Origin: Daedaleopsis sinensis
Lineage: Eukaryota > Basidiomycota > Agaricomycetes > Polyporales > Polyporaceae
Length of the DNA: 64,000 bases
Assembly (NCBI GenBank): GCA_033807695.1
Contig: CM066307.1
Location: 868,001-932,000, forward strand
Reading direction: 5' to 3'
Shown: piece by piece, positions 1-12,337 of the stretch
Numbering within the stretch: the stretch's first letter is position 1
Layout of the letters: each line of letters opens with the position of its first letter
Program-made: the position numbers and the translations under genes
The notes under the pieces: model-generated
Seen by the model: the letters and a program-made list of their open reading frames with translations, nothing else
The model's database searches: none
Told to the model about the DNA's origin: nothing

Positions 1-827
1 GGCCCGTCGTGACTGCAACTTCAGCAACGGCACCCCTGGCCCCAACTCCTGCCTCGACGGAGGCTGCAATGGCGGCCTGGTGTGCACCAACCCTGTGAGT
101 CATGCACAGTATCGTCAGAACGCCTACATGTCATGCTGACCGCAGGATTTGCTTAGGGTGTTCCTCCTGCCACGCTCGCTGAGTTCACTCTGAACACCAA
201 CGGCCAACCCGACGCGTACGATGGTGGGCAAAGCTGGCAGGATGACCTACGTGATAGAGACTCACGGACTATCCCGCAGTGTCTCTGGTTGACGGATACA
301 ACCTTCCCGTGAGGATCAACAACAACAAGGGCTGCGCTATCGGTGACTGCCCTGTCGACCTCGGCCCGAACTGTCAGTAGCGTATCTGCAGGTCGTGACG
401 TCAGATGCTCAATCTGTACTCTCCTTCAGGTCCCGATCAGCTCAAGGGTCCATTCGACTCGTCTGGCTTCCCCGTCGGCTGCAAGAGCGCCTGCGAAGCT
501 GGTCTCGGCGACCCCGGTGAGCATTCACCGCTGCTGAACGATGGGCTAGCGATTAATGAGAGGCTATTTGACAGTCAACAACCCCAACTGCTGCACTGGC
601 ACTTTCAACAGCCCGGACACCTGCAAGGCGTCTGGTGTTGCCTTCTACTCGTACTTCAGTGCGTGACGCTCCGATGCTTGTTGATCTCGCAACATTGCTG
701 ACCATGTTGCACAGAGAGCAACTGCCCCAACGCGTACGCCTTTGCGTTCGACGAGCCGAGCGGCACTGCACTCCAGTTCTGCGACTCCAACCTCCGGGCT
801 GACTACACGATCACTTTCTGCCCCTGA
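1..827 (+). CDS. Thaumatin-like protein TLP1, 5' end outside window
   Basis: This is the C-terminal two thirds of a thaumatin-like protein, a cysteine-rich beta-sandwich family that is usually secreted and in fungi is often linked to beta-glucan binding or cleavage. The visible exons are 1-94, 157-223, 280-372, 430-516, 575-658 and 715-827, all with GT-AG junctions. They show family features: RRDCNF near the start, DGGCNGGLVC, a VPPATLAEFTL block, NNPNCCTGT, and a terminal DYTITFCP followed directly by TGA. Splice positions match the two paralogues downstream, which supports the model. The signal peptide and N-terminal exons lie before position 1. Family assignment is firm; enzymatic activity cannot be judged from sequence alone. 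Confidence 0.88.
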
Positions 828-3340
828 AGTGCCGACCTGCTTGAGTGTCTTAGTGGACAAGGCCGAGGCCCGTATGACGTAGTCACCGTTGCATTTGGGG
901 TCTTCGTTAAAGTTTTTAACGTTGAAATTTCACGGTAGTCAAGGACTGTCAGGTACTACAATATGAATTTGTTTTCGTGGGTACACAGGAATGCCCCTGG
1001 CCCGTCCCGATCCCGGCGACTGCAGTATCAACTCCTCGCATGGGACTGAGGCCTACCGATCCCCCCCCGTTCAGTAGGTCTTCATCGTCTGCCTACTAGC
1101 AACAACTTCGACCCGCAAGCCCGCCACAAAGTCGCACATCTCCTCAGGCTACTATCAGTGACACCTGCCGAGCACATATTCCTTTCCCTACGCGGTATGT
1201 GAACCGGCTCTGTGCTTTTATTTGTCGTTATGCAGTAAGATGCTCTTCACCTTCGGATTCTGGCTGCTTGACTCAGATCAAAACTCCGTGTGGTATTGGC
1301 CGCCGTGGTACGCAAGAAGTCACGGTGCTTGGATGGCAGGTGGCAGTTTGGCTTGATGAGTCTGAGGTAAGCTGACCCTTTCCGTTGGCTAGTCCGGAAT
1401 ATCTCTTGGGACTCTCTCCTACATCCTACCTTCCTCTGTCCATTGTTCGACTCTTTTGATGTCACCATGATCTAGGCCTGCTGTTTGCACCATATCATGT
1501 ATTCACGGCTCTTCGTGTATTCCTACCATGAGTAGCATGAATGCATAGTTTACAAGCAGTGCATCCATCATAGAAGGATAATGGCTTTAATACGGCTATA
1601 ATCAGTATCAATATCAACTAAGCAAATAAATCGTATCGACCTGTCCGCCCCCACATCACTTTGAATCTCTCAACCGTCTGTTCTATCTGACATCGGCACA
1701 TGTTCTGTCCAACACCGATTACATCGTTCACTTATCCATGTGCAATATTATTATCACCAGGGAAAGACTTCACATCGCACGCGCTGTTCTAGCGACGGCT
1801 GTGTGACGCATTTCACTGGCAAGTGGTCGTAGCGCGTTCGATCTTGAGTCTTACACCCGGGTGTCCGGGATAACGATTCGGGCCATAGTACACATATACG
1901 ATTTTCGGATTTACGCAGTGAATGCTGCTAAGTATTCTAGTCTGTCGCTTGTTTTCTTGGATGCTACAAGTAAATTTGAATGGTCTAGACTCGTCTCCTC
2001 CTCCTCGTGCATTCAAACCAAGAGGGGGGCACCGGCAGATGCCGAGACCGGCGCTAGGAGGGGGGAGGGGGGGTCCCGGGGTCCTTAATGCACTTCGGGG
2101 ATACCCCTTGGGAAATTCGTTTGGACCCTCTGCAGATGTGTTGGAAGCTATTCTGAGCACACAAAGACTCGTTAGAGCACTTAAGCACACAAGCACTTAC
2201 CTCTCACCGGTCTTGAACTCAGGCTGGCTATGAAAAGTTTAAGCACAGTGACTTGAGTTCTCGGCGCTTGCCAAAGTATTACTTCTTTACTACTACCCAA
2301 GTTCTAAGCACGCCGATGGGCAAGGGCCTTTCCCCTGCCGTCGAGAATTGAAGGAATGTATATCATTGTTTTTGCTCTCGCGCATGTTGAGGCCCGAAAA
2401 CTAGGAAGTGATAGATACTTATTCAATTTCCTCAGGGATGGAAAAGGGCATTAAATGCCCGTCGTGACTCGGAAGTTCATCTCATCAAATATGTGACTTA
2501 CTCTCTAAAGTAGCAGCTACTATCTAGCAAATCATATCACACACTGAGCACTGAGATGTGTTTTTATCTTCAATCAAATGGTCATGCCTGATATTACTAT
2601 GCAATTTCGAAACTAAATAATCCGAGTCGGCGGTGGTCACGAAATCATTATACTGACCACTGCTTAGGGCTGTCTCATACAACTTTTAACGTCTTACTGA
2701 TGCTGTCAATCCCTGTTAATGCATTTAAACTCATGGGTCCGAACCTACTACTTACTAATAGTGAGCCGTCCGGAGGTGTTGGGCGCCTCCGCTTCTCCTT
2801 TAGGATATGTTATGCCGGAAAATATACCGTATATAGCAGTTTCCCACGGGGGGAGGGGGAGGGGGGGTCCCCAGAAACCCCTTATTGCACTTCGCCTACC
2901 CCGGTACGATTTTCACTTCATGCCCCCCTCTTGATTCAAACTAGCGTTTCACTATCCTATACCAGCGCCTAGCTCACAAGCGCCCTGTTTCCGGATGACA
3001 CCCCTGGCACCCCATCTCTCAAGTTGAAGGCCCCGGAAGTGCACACGGGAACAAAGATCTAATCCTTTATGAGCTATCTGAAGGCCCGGCCCACTGCGGC
3101 GGCGAGAAGTCCTACCAACGCAATATTGTGGGACTCTACATCGTTGTAGTAAGTGTACGAGCGCTTATGAGGCGATATTATTGGTGCTTACATCAGCTTC
3201 CTCGAGTTACCTCCGAGTCTAAGTACTAGTGTACGAGGAGTCGAAACCGAATCTTAATCCGCGCGATGTCCTAGACCGAGTGTGAGTTATATCTACAATG
3301 TCCTCTATACACGTACTATTTGATTGTCACGGTGGGACGG
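828..3340. other. Intergenic, no supported gene
   Basis: No open frame here has splice signals or family motifs. Two G-rich patches, near 2045-2110 and 2845-2900, share a run of G followed by a TCC-TTA-TGCACTTCG-like segment. Flanking CAAGAGGGGGG-type motifs lie in opposite orientation (about 2018-2035 and about 2920-2940), so this could be the wreck of a small non-autonomous repeat. I could not define exact ends or target-site duplications. Confidence 0.4.
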
Positions 3341-3357
3341 GAGAGGAGTGGCCGGGG

Positions 3358-3640
3358 TATAAAGAGCTCGGCTACAGGGCGCCTTTGAGCCGTCCCGCTT
3401 GCAGTACAGTCGGGACGTCATAGCCTCCGGTAAACGAAGCCGTACCGTACATAGCCCGCGCCTACTATATTACAGTCGGGAACCATAGTCTCAGTTTGAA
3501 TGCCATCCGCTCAGTCGAACCGAGCGCAGGGAGCATCCCGCGTACAACTACAAGGGTTGCTGTGCAACATGCAATGGACTTCACAAGTTTTGGGGTACAG
3601 ATGTCAGTGCAGCTCATAAATGCTGAAGGTATAAAAGAGC
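3358..3640 (+). promoter_or_regulatory. TLP2 promoter with TATA box
   Basis: TATAAAAG at 3630 lies 90 bp before the TLP2 start codon. The flanking 150 bp, from AGTCTCAGTTTGA through GGGGTACAGATGTCAG, are nearly repeated upstream of TLP3, so the duplication that made the tandem copies included the promoter. A second TATAAAG at about 3358 has no matching gene start and may be unused. Confidence 0.6.
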
Positions 3641-3719
3641 GAGGCAATATTGGACCTACATCCTTCACCTCGTCAACCTTCCTCGCCCAACCGAACTCTC
3701 TACCACACACGCCTTCATC

Positions 3720-5198
3720 ATGATGAAGGGCTCCGGCCTCCTTGCTACTGTCACTCTCGCATTGCTCTCGTCTGCATCTGCACGGACATTCACGGTCGTC
3801 AACAAGTGCCCCTTCACCATCTGGTACGTACCTGAGCCCCGAGCGTGACTATGTGACGTGGATGATCTAACATGATCGTCTGCTTGTAGGCCTGGGGTAT
3901 GCGTGCTTCCACCATTTCATATGGCAACGGACAACTTACACATTGGATAGCTGTTCACAGACCCCCACGTTGGCAGCGGAATCCCTCAGCAGCCGACCGG
4001 GTTAGTCATGAGCTCATGTAGAGGAGCCAACGGACAACTGATGTGCTTATTTCTTTCAAAGGTGGGAGCAAACTGCCGGCAAGACTGTGTCATTCTCTGT
4101 GCCCGACAACTGGCTGGCCGGCCGCATCTGGGTTAGTCAAACGTCCGATGCATCGATGCACGGCTTACCCTGAACTTGTTCGTTATAGGGCCGCCGCGAC
4201 TGCAACTTCAGCAATGGCACTGCGCCAGGACCGAACTCGTGCTCAACTGGCGGCTGCAATGGCGGGCTCGAGTGCAATGCTAACACCGGTACTGTAAGTA
4301 ACTACTCACCTCGCAGTCCTTTCACAAGCTAATCGCTCTTGCCGCTCGATAGGGAGTACCCCCTGCAACAGTCGCGGAGTTCACATTGGGTATCAACGGT
4401 GGCCCCGATAACTACGACGGTGGGTAACCATGATACGAGTGGATCCAGATTGGTAGCTGACCGTACCCCACCCCATAGTGTCTCTGGTTGATGGCTACAA
4501 CCTGCCGGTCAGGATTGATAACAACAAGGGCTGCCCAGTCGCGGACTGCCCAGTAGACCTGGCTCCGAACTGTAAGTATATTTCATTGGATTATCACGAC
4601 TTGTACTGACAGGAGTATCGCCATAGGCCCCGCGGAGCTCAATGTTTATGCCAATGGAATTGCGGTCGGGTGCAAGAGCGCCTGTATCGCCGGTCTCGGT
4701 GACCCGAGTCAGTGAAACGACATCCTTGAACAGTCATTGAGCATGCAGGCTTACACACCTCTTCTACTTAGCGAACAACCCCAACTGCTGCACGGGCACT
4801 CACAACACGCCGCAGACCTGCCCACCAAGCGGTGTGCAATTCTACGATTACTTCAGTACGTCGAACTCTGTTTTCAGAAAGCTTACGAGTGAATGACTAA
4901 CCGATTTACAGAGAAGGGATGCCCGAACACGTACGCTTATGGATATGACGAGTCGAGTGGGACCGCGCTCTTCACTTGCGATGCAAAGAAGGCGGCCGAC
5001 TACACGATAACTTTCTGCCCCTCGTCGAGCCCTCATCCTCCTCCTCCTCCTCCTCCTCCTCCTCCTCCCCCTCCTCCTCCTCCTCCGAAGGGGGGAGGGG
5101 AACAATCTGGGGGAACCCGGCCCGGCGGTCAACAGCCTGGGGGCGCAAATGGGGGACCCCGGGTCAACGGTTCCGGTGAACAAGGGGGCACAAATTGA
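3720..5198 (+). CDS. Thaumatin-like protein TLP2 with Pro/Gly-rich tail
   Basis: A secreted thaumatin-like protein. It begins with a signal peptide (MMKGSGLLATVTLALLSSASA) followed by RTFTVVNKC, the usual mature N-terminus. Exons are 3720-3823, 3890-3896 (a 7-nt exon), 3951-4000, 4062-4131, 4189-4293, 4353-4419, 4479-4571, 4627-4707, 4772-4855 and 4912-5198; they sum to 948 nt, or 315 residues. The start ATG was chosen by alignment with TLP3. Both paralogues stop directly after ITFCP. Here the stop codon is replaced by serine codons and the frame runs on through a CTC trinucleotide run encoding about 17 prolines, then a Gly-rich segment, adding roughly 50 residues. The tail is probably disordered; whether it is translated and tolerated is unknown. 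Confidence 0.88.
5036..5090. repeat. CTC trinucleotide run at TLP2 3' end
   Basis: A near-perfect (CTC)n microsatellite sits exactly where TLP1 and TLP3 have their stop codon. It encodes polyproline in the TLP2 frame and is followed by a G-rich stretch resembling the G-rich patches at about 2.05 and 2.85 kb. Confidence 0.75.
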
Positions 5199-6979
5199 CT
5201 TCAGTACCGGGGTATGTAGGCCAAAGTGAATTAAGGACATTTCGTGATCCGAACCTAGGACATTTCACTGGACCCTGTGGAAACTTACCATATATAGATG
5301 ATTTGTCATATTTGTTGTGAAAGTCCGTCATAGATACTAGTACGTCGACACTGTCTTCGAAACCTTCGATTAATGCCTCTATGTATATGCACCGTCTCAC
5401 ACAGACACTAGCTACTAGGTTCAGATACCCTCTACTACAGTTCGTCTCTTTTCTCCTGCATGATTTTTTCGCTTTCCTTTTGCGCGCTCCTGCGTTCTCT
5501 CGACATATGTTGTCGCAAAAGAAGTCCCCGACTGGCTTCCTCTTCAAGTTGACACAGGCGTAGTGATAAGTACTGTGAGTTAAATTCAGTCCATGTCTCT
5601 TAGAAAGGTAGATTAGTGTTGCTTACCCATTGCCCACGGGCTGGTCCATCATAACATATCATCTCTCCAGTCTACACGCGGATCGCGCGACGGCGAGCTG
5701 AAGGTTCGTGCACGCGCACAAGACGGCGTCGATTCAACGGCGCGGGGCATCGAGGACCCCTGAATTAGTACACCAGGTTGTTATTCCGCACAAATGAAGA
5801 AGCTTCACCGGACTGCCATCTTACACACATGGGCCTCGGAGATCGTCTCGGCCATTTTTGCCGCTTTCGCTTTGTCTCAAGCAGCTCCTTCAGAGCATCG
5901 CGCTCCGCACCAGTAATGTGCCATAATGTTGCGTATCCGAGTCGCTCGGGATCTTCGCGGTGAGCGCGGTCTTCCATATTATACTTCCATATTGCGCGCG
6001 TTCGATCTCGTGGGACAGAGCGGGCAAATAATTGGTATGTTTGTACAGTGGCAGTACACGGCGTCCGACCGGTCGAGCTTGAATCTGAAAGGACATCGAG
6101 AACGAGCGAGGTCGATGTCGGCAGAGCTGTTGGTACCTTTCCCTTTACTCGCCGGTCACTAAACAGAATCCGCACCGTGTGGCCCGGCGATCGACCCGAG
6201 GATCATGTAAGCTTGAGATATGCGCACCAATGTGTTTGAGAAATAGGAAGCTAGAACGTTGCTCCGCAGTTAACAGCAGTGCTAGGCACAGGGGGACGAT
6301 GCTGACTGCGGGAGTCCCGGCATGTTCTCACGAGCCGCTCCCTCCGACTCGCAGAGAAAACAAAGATTCCCTGTTCCGGATCCCAGGTAAGTATCAGTAA
6401 CACTCGTACTAAGTAGATCAGCCTCATCACATACCTGAATTTGACCGGTAGGTGATCTGGTCCGTCGAACTTCGGGTCGGATTGTTGACAACTTCTTTGG
6501 GTCGGAATCGCCTTCCCTTCTGTCTGTAGATAGTGTGCGAGGCAAAAGGCTTGCCAGTCTGCCACTGGCAGTGGCAAATGCCAGCGACAAATGCCATTCT
6601 GCCCGTTGAACAGCTTGAGCTTACAATTGACTTGAAGTGACGTCGGACGAACTCCGAATTGCTGGCGGTCCATAGCACGTGAGATCAGCATCATGTCGGT
6701 TGTCGTGGAAGCGATCACCATATGGATGCAGCATATGTGTGCGGGGCACCGAGCCCCACAGTCACATCGTAAACATTGCTCGCAAATCACGGTCGTCCTG
6801 ATTGTATCATATACCAGTCGTTCGCGCTGTAGCTACATATCAATGGAGGCCGGATATAGGCCGCCACCGATATGCTGAACGCCGCTATTCCAGATAATAG
6901 TGTACTAGTCATTGCTCGTTTGCCTGGAAACCGCAAGTAAGTAACTTTAAATGGTCTCAATTAGCGTTGCACTATCCTA
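5199..6979. other. Intergenic, no firm gene
   Basis: There is a 136-codon open frame on the minus strand at 5765-6175. It shows no recognisable domain, and its 3' end lies inside the 110-bp repeat at 5672-5781. Codon content is compatible with coding, but nothing else supports it. The rest shows no gene. Confidence 0.35.
5672..5781. repeat. 110-bp dispersed repeat, copy A
   Basis: This segment matches 10898-11007 closely over its full length. Both copies run from CTACACGCGGA to ACCAGGTTGT, with a handful of differences, and similarity stops abruptly at both ends. No inverted termini are visible. Confidence 0.8.
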
Positions 6980-6984
6980 CCAAA

Positions 6985-7240
6985 CAGGCCCCGGTCCGGG
7001 AGGCGCATCAACCGGAGGCGTACATAGCCCGCAGCGGGAGTCCGGGACATAGCCATCAAACGAAGCCGTTGACAACCACAGTCTCAGTTTGACTGTCATC
7101 TGCTCTGTAGCCATATGCTGCTCACTTACCGAACGAGCGCAGGGAGCATCCCGCGTGCAAGGGTTGCTGCGCCACATGCGGACTAGACATATTTTGGGGT
7201 ACAGATGTCAGCGCAGCTCATAGATGCTGAAGGTATAAAA
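6985..7240 (+). promoter_or_regulatory. TLP3 promoter with TATA box
   Basis: TATAAAA at 7234 lies 104 bp before the TLP3 ATG, in sequence homologous to the TLP2 promoter. Relative to TLP2 there is an insertion of about 14 bp between TATA and ATG. The shared block includes GAGCGCAGGGAGCATCCCG and the GGGGTACAGATGTCAG stretch. Confidence 0.6.
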
Positions 7241-7337
7241 GAGCGAGGCAGGTCGACAGAGGAGGCATCGGACCTACATCCTACACCTCGTCGACCTTCC
7301 TCGCCCAACCGAATTCTCTACCTCACACACCTTCATC

Positions 7338-8643
7338 ATGACGAACGGCGCCGGCCTCCTTGCTACTGTCACTCTCGCATTGCTCTCGTCTGCGTCTGCA
7401 CGGACATTCACGGTCGTCAACAAGTGCTCCTTCACCATCTGGTACGTACCTGAGCCCCGAGCGTTACTATGTGAGGTAGATATCTAACGCGATCGTCTGC
7501 TTGTAGGCCTGGGGTATGCTTGCTTCCACCATTTCGCATGGCAACGGATAACTTACACATCGGACAGCTCTTCACCGACCACAACGTTGGCAGCGCAATC
7601 CCTCAGCAACCGACCGGGTTAGTCATGAGCTCATGTAGACGAACCAACACAAACTGACGTGCTTACCCCTTTCAAAGGTGGGAACAAGCTGCCGGCCAGA
7701 CTGTGTCGTTCTCTGTGCCGAACAACTGGCAGGCTGGCCGTATCTGGGTGAGTCAAAAAGTCTAATGCATTGACGCATGGATTGCCCTGAACTTGTTCAT
7801 TATAGGGCCGCCGCGACTGCAACTTTAGCAGCGGCACGGCAGGACCGAACTCGTGCTCAACTGGCGGCTGCAATGGCGGACTCGAGTGTGATGCAAACAC
7901 CGGTACTGTGAGTAATTACTCACCTCGCAGTCCTTTCACAAGCTAATCGCTCTTACCGCCCGCTCGATAGGGAGTACCCCCCGCAACAGTCGCGGAGTTC
8001 ACGTTGGGTATCAACGGTGGCCCCGATAACTACGATGGTGGGTAGCCATGATACGGCCTGATGGATCTAGATTGGTAGCTGACCGTACCCCATAGTGTCT
8101 CTGGTTGATGGCTATAACCTACCGGTCAGGATTGATAACAACCAGGGCTGCCCAGTCGCGGACTGCCCAGTAGACCTGGCTCCAAACTGTGAGTATATTT
8201 CATTGGATTATCACGACTTGTACTGACAGGTATATCGCCATAGGCCCCGCGGAGCTCAAGGTTTCTGCTAATGGATCTGCTGTCGGGTGCAAGAGCGCCT
8301 GCACCGCCGGCCTCGGTGACCCGAGTCAGTGAAACGACATCCTTGAAAAAAGTTATTGAGCATGCAGGCTTACAAACCTCTTCTACTTAGCGAACAACCC
8401 CAACTGCTGCACGGGCACTCACAACACGCCGCAAACCTGCCCACCAAGCGGTGTGCAATTCTACGATTACTTCAGTACGTGGAACTCTGTTTTCAGAAAG
8501 CTTACGAGTGAATGACTCACCGATTTACAGAGAAGGGATGCCCGAACGCGTACGCTTATGCATACGACGAGTCGAGTGGGACCGCGCTCTTCACTTGCGA
8601 TGCAAACAAGGCGGCCGACTACACGATAACTTTCTGCCCCTGA
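7338..8643 (+). CDS. Thaumatin-like protein TLP3
   Basis: A secreted thaumatin-like protein, close paralogue of TLP2. The signal peptide is MTNGAGLLATVTLALLSSAS and the mature part begins RTFTVVNKC. The exon layout is the same as TLP2, including the 7-nt second exon encoding part of the WPG tripeptide. Key blocks are GRRDCNFSSG, STGGCNGGLEC, GVPPATVAEFTLGINGG, NNPNCCTGTHN and a terminal DYTITFCP with TGA at 8641. The normal stop shows what TLP2 has lost. High nucleotide identity extends through introns and promoter, indicating a recent tandem duplication. Confidence 0.9.
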
Positions 8644-11217
8644 GCTATAGGTATGAGCGCATAGTTCGAATCTGTACCAACACCTTGTGTATGTTAGTCA
8701 TGCGATACCCCGATGAATGTACAAAAGTACTCGTCAGGTCCTCAGAACGACTTGTGAAGTTCGAAGCTCATGGTGTAACTGAAGCCGGCCTGAGTCCCGA
8801 CCTTGGTCTGACAGCGGCAGTGCTCGGACTTTGTATCGGCCGGGGAATGCCGGGAAGAGGAAGTCTGCACCTCGCAGCCGCTTCGGTTAGCTTTACTCCT
8901 CCTCGTGCACTATGCAGCTATCAAATACGGGCGAGTTAGAGTACTTATGCTTCGCATTAGATTTAGTAAGTAAGTGAGTAGCATAACTAATGGCAGTGTA
9001 TTACTCCCGAATTCAGCGCAGGTAGTACGCGCGTCGCCGCCGGCGTTCTCGACATTGTCGCCTCGTGCCTGGCAGGTTCGAAGTGGACTAGCAATTGCTA
9101 CTCATGCCTGGCGAGGACATTGTGAGTGGATGGAACTGACTCCGTTGATAAATGCTTACTGACCGCTCTTCTCGAAGAACCAGGCTCCGAACCGCGACAA
9201 GGGGGTTGTGGCAGATAGTGGTCCCTCAGCACCCGGCCGAAGATTGGTATGATGCGTAACAGCGCTCTCGAACCGCTTCACACCACACGGACGTCGTCTC
9301 AAGTGCATTACACGGTGCGTCTCGCTGTCACGGGTTTCCAGCTCACCCCGCCCGATGTGAACAGAGATTATCGTACTTCGTTTGCCTACTCGCAGTTGCC
9401 CGCTCTGTCAGCAATCTGATGCCTTCTGGGCAATCTTGGCTGATCATTCGACAAGGTCCGCATTGCCCTCCGATGGTCGACTTGCTTACTTGCTACGGGA
9501 CTCGCGACGTATCGGGCGAATCTCCTTCAAATCCCCTTCGCCCGGACCCGGCTCCGAAGCATGTATAGGCTTAGCTCCCCTCCAACCTTGTGCCTTCTCG
9601 ACATCGACACTGTATTCTTAGGCTGAACGCTCAGTCAATCATCTCAGCCAGTTTGCCCATGCTCGCTTCCGCCTTTGGACAGGAGGGTTCCATTGCAAGT
9701 CGCACCGGACAAATCGGACAGGACAAGCGGCGGACACTCAAAGAACATCAGAGGCACGTCCACCGCTTACCACCCACGTAAACCGTCACCAACCCCGCCC
9801 GCGAACGTCGTTCTTTGTATGCTTGTCCTGGGATACCGCTGCATCCGATGGGGTCAAGCGTCGTTGCTGTCCGGCTATATCTGCTTCCGACCGCATCCCT
9901 CTAAATTCCCCACTTCCCGAAAAGCCGCTGGGTACCCGGAGGGGTGAGGCCTTGAGGCTTGAGGTCCCAAGCTCGTGTCGTAATTGAAGCTAATATTAAT
10001 GTTGCTGCCACGCGCTTCTATCAGCAGGTTCTCTGACTCGCTTTGCGCCGCCCGAACAATCCAGCGGTCTTGCGGAGAAGAGCGACCAGGTGGTTGAGCG
10101 TATCGCATGCCCCCTCCGCAGCGCTGGGGTGGTTCTGGAAACTACCATTTCGTTCATCGAATAGATCCGATACGTGTGTGGCCGCCATCGACGCCGGTGA
10201 GTGGATGCGGCCTTCATACATAACAAGTTAGCTAGGAATGATTGATGGACGATGTCCAGCACAAGCCACGAGCATGAGAATCTTCCGAGTGCGAGAGCGC
10301 GTGAATCTCACGGAGCGGGCTGCTAATTGCGCGGAGCTATAAATCTGGGGCATTGTTGTCCTCGCTCGCACTTGCTTCGAAATTGAATAATCAAATCGTT
10401 CCGCTTCGCTTCTACGTGCGAACGTCGTTTTGTCGGTCCGCTATCAAAAAATCTCACCGTTTGGTAGAGGGCTCTCTGTCCTTATCAACCATCGTCGGAT
10501 GACTGGAAGCCTTGCGCCATGCTGTCGAAACCTCCCTAGCGATTTGTGCGGCTCCGCCCGGTGAGCGAATACTCCCGTACCCCAGTCATATATCGGCACA
10601 CATTGAAGTTTGACAGGCTGCTTCATGTCGGGGTACGCGTGATGTACATCTCTTGGAGTCAATGCCGTCACGTCCACGTCTACGGTGTCCGGCCAGCAGT
10701 CAAACGGCCGTCGCTCGACGTTATGGTACGACTCCATGGGAAGGGCTAGGCGCACAGAATATTAATGCGGGTGCCCGTAGCATCCAGCCGGTCATTCTGC
10801 TCAATTCACGGTCGCGAAGCTCTTCGACGATTCCCGCTGCTTTCAAAAGGACACCTCAATACGGATACCCCTACCCAGCCGCTTACATACCGCTAAGCTA
10901 CACGCGGAACGCGCGACGGCGAGCTGAAGGTTCGTGCACGCGCACTAGGCGTCGTCGATTCAGCGGCGCGGGGAATCGAGGACCCCTGAATTAGTACACC
11001 AGGTTGTGGTTCACCGTGTCGCTTCGGCCGTCAAGTTATACGTGTATGACATGCGATACAATCGCAGCGGGGGCCGCGTCGGACGAGCGGGGGCAGACGG
11101 CTGGCAGGCGGATGTTTGAGCGAAATCTGTATTTGACACAGCGGTGCACCGGTCTCTATATGATACACGACGAGGTTGGTATATCGAGCGGAAGCCGTCC
11201 GCAGAGTTGTACAAGAG
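8644..11217. other. Intergenic, no supported gene
   Basis: No frame here has family motifs or convincing splice structure. A TATA-like GAGCTATAAATCTG at about 10336 precedes sequence without an open reading frame, perhaps an orphan promoter. The second copy of the 110-bp repeat lies at 10898-11007. Confidence 0.4.
10898..11007. repeat. 110-bp dispersed repeat, copy B
   Basis: Direct-orientation partner of 5672-5781. Both copies end at the same CACCAGGTTGT, after which the sequences diverge completely. Confidence 0.8.
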
Positions 11218-12337
11218 CTAGAGAGCTCGGAGAGCGGCCTCGAGAGGGGCGGCCATCTCTTCGGGGTTACCGATCCAGCGGACGATCCCGTCTTTTGGGG
11301 AGATGATGAACGCTACAAGGCGAATTCAGCGAGGTGCCACGAGAGCCGAAGAGAGTTTCATTAAGCTCGGGAACGAACGGTGCGGACGTACCCAAGGGGA
11401 TAGACAGGTTTTGGCCAGGCTGGAAGATCGCTGTGATAGAGAAGGATGAGTCAGCACCTTGTCCGCGCCAGGCACAGGCACGCACCGTTGACCGCCACCC
11501 GGTGCGTATCGATGTAGATCGGGTAGTTCATGTCGTCGCGCCGCGCCACGAACGCCTTGACGGCGGCGGCGTCGACGGGCGTGTTGGTGAAGATGCCCTC
11601 GGAGTTGAAGGTGATGACCTTGATCTCTCGCCGCGTCTGCGCGAGCTTCGAGAGGTCGCGGAAGACCGCGAGGCAGGGCTGCGCGCGCGTGGGTCAGCCA
11701 TGGGCAATTAAGCCGAGTATGTACACGCACCCTGCACCACCTGCGGACAGAAGATCTCGGGGTCAGTAATCGCAGATGCGTGACGCAGGCCAGAGCTAGA
11801 AGCGCGACCGCGCTCGCAGCTGAGGCAGCGCTGAGGAGAGAACTCACGATGCCCACAGCTCGATGACGAGCAGCTTGGCGTCGCGCCAGCCGTCCATGCT
11901 CCCCTTGACGTGCTCGAACTGGCCCGAGTCCAGCCACCGAAGGTCCACCGTCTTCCCCAGCAGCGGGCTCGTCCACCCCGGGCGGAGGAACGGCGGCGGG
12001 CCCTTTTTGAACTGCGCCTCGAGCGCGTCCCACCCGGGCAGCTTCGCTCGCGCCCAGAATCGCTGTACCGCCGCGGGGTCGTGCGCCGCCTTGAATCGCG
12101 CTGCGAACGACTGTCAGCCGAGGGCCACTGCGGCCGACGCGAGCCACTCACCGACGGCGGCGTTCCACCGGGCTGCTGCACATCGTCAGATATGCTCCCC
12201 GGCACCGTGAGCGACGCACCTTGGTCCCACTTGCTGTCGTAGAGCTCCTGGAACACCGCCCAGATGTTCGTCCGAAAGTCGGCCTTGACTGCGATCTCCT
12301 CTGGCGTTTCGACGGCGGACATGCTGCTGCTGGCCAT
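11218..12337 (-). CDS. Thioredoxin-fold protein with WCRPC motif
   Basis: A thioredoxin/AhpC-TSA-like protein of about 235 residues. Exons in coding order are 12337-12220, 12100-11848, 11740-11731 (a 10-nt exon), 11678-11486, 11430-11392 and 11312-11218; they sum to 708 nt, a multiple of three. Splicing the tiny exon creates ELWASWCRPCLAVFRDL, so the redox pair CRPC is assembled across three exons. Later blocks VITFNSEGIFTN, AIFQPGQNLSIP and FIISPKDGIVRWIG fit a thioredoxin beta-sheet core. The N-terminal hundred residues (KADFRTNIWAVFQELYDS onward) are an extension. There is no signal peptide, so a cytosolic thiol-disulfide or peroxiredoxin-like role is likely. The start could also be the second ATG, five codons downstream. 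Confidence 0.82.

Noticed and set aside
1813..2233. Overlapping frames of 103-127 codons on both strands
   Set aside because: They come from a G-rich low-complexity patch and have no coding features.
5765..6175. 136-residue minus-strand gene
   Set aside because: No domain, start context or splice support, and its 3' end lies in a dispersed repeat that in its second copy has no matching frame upstream.
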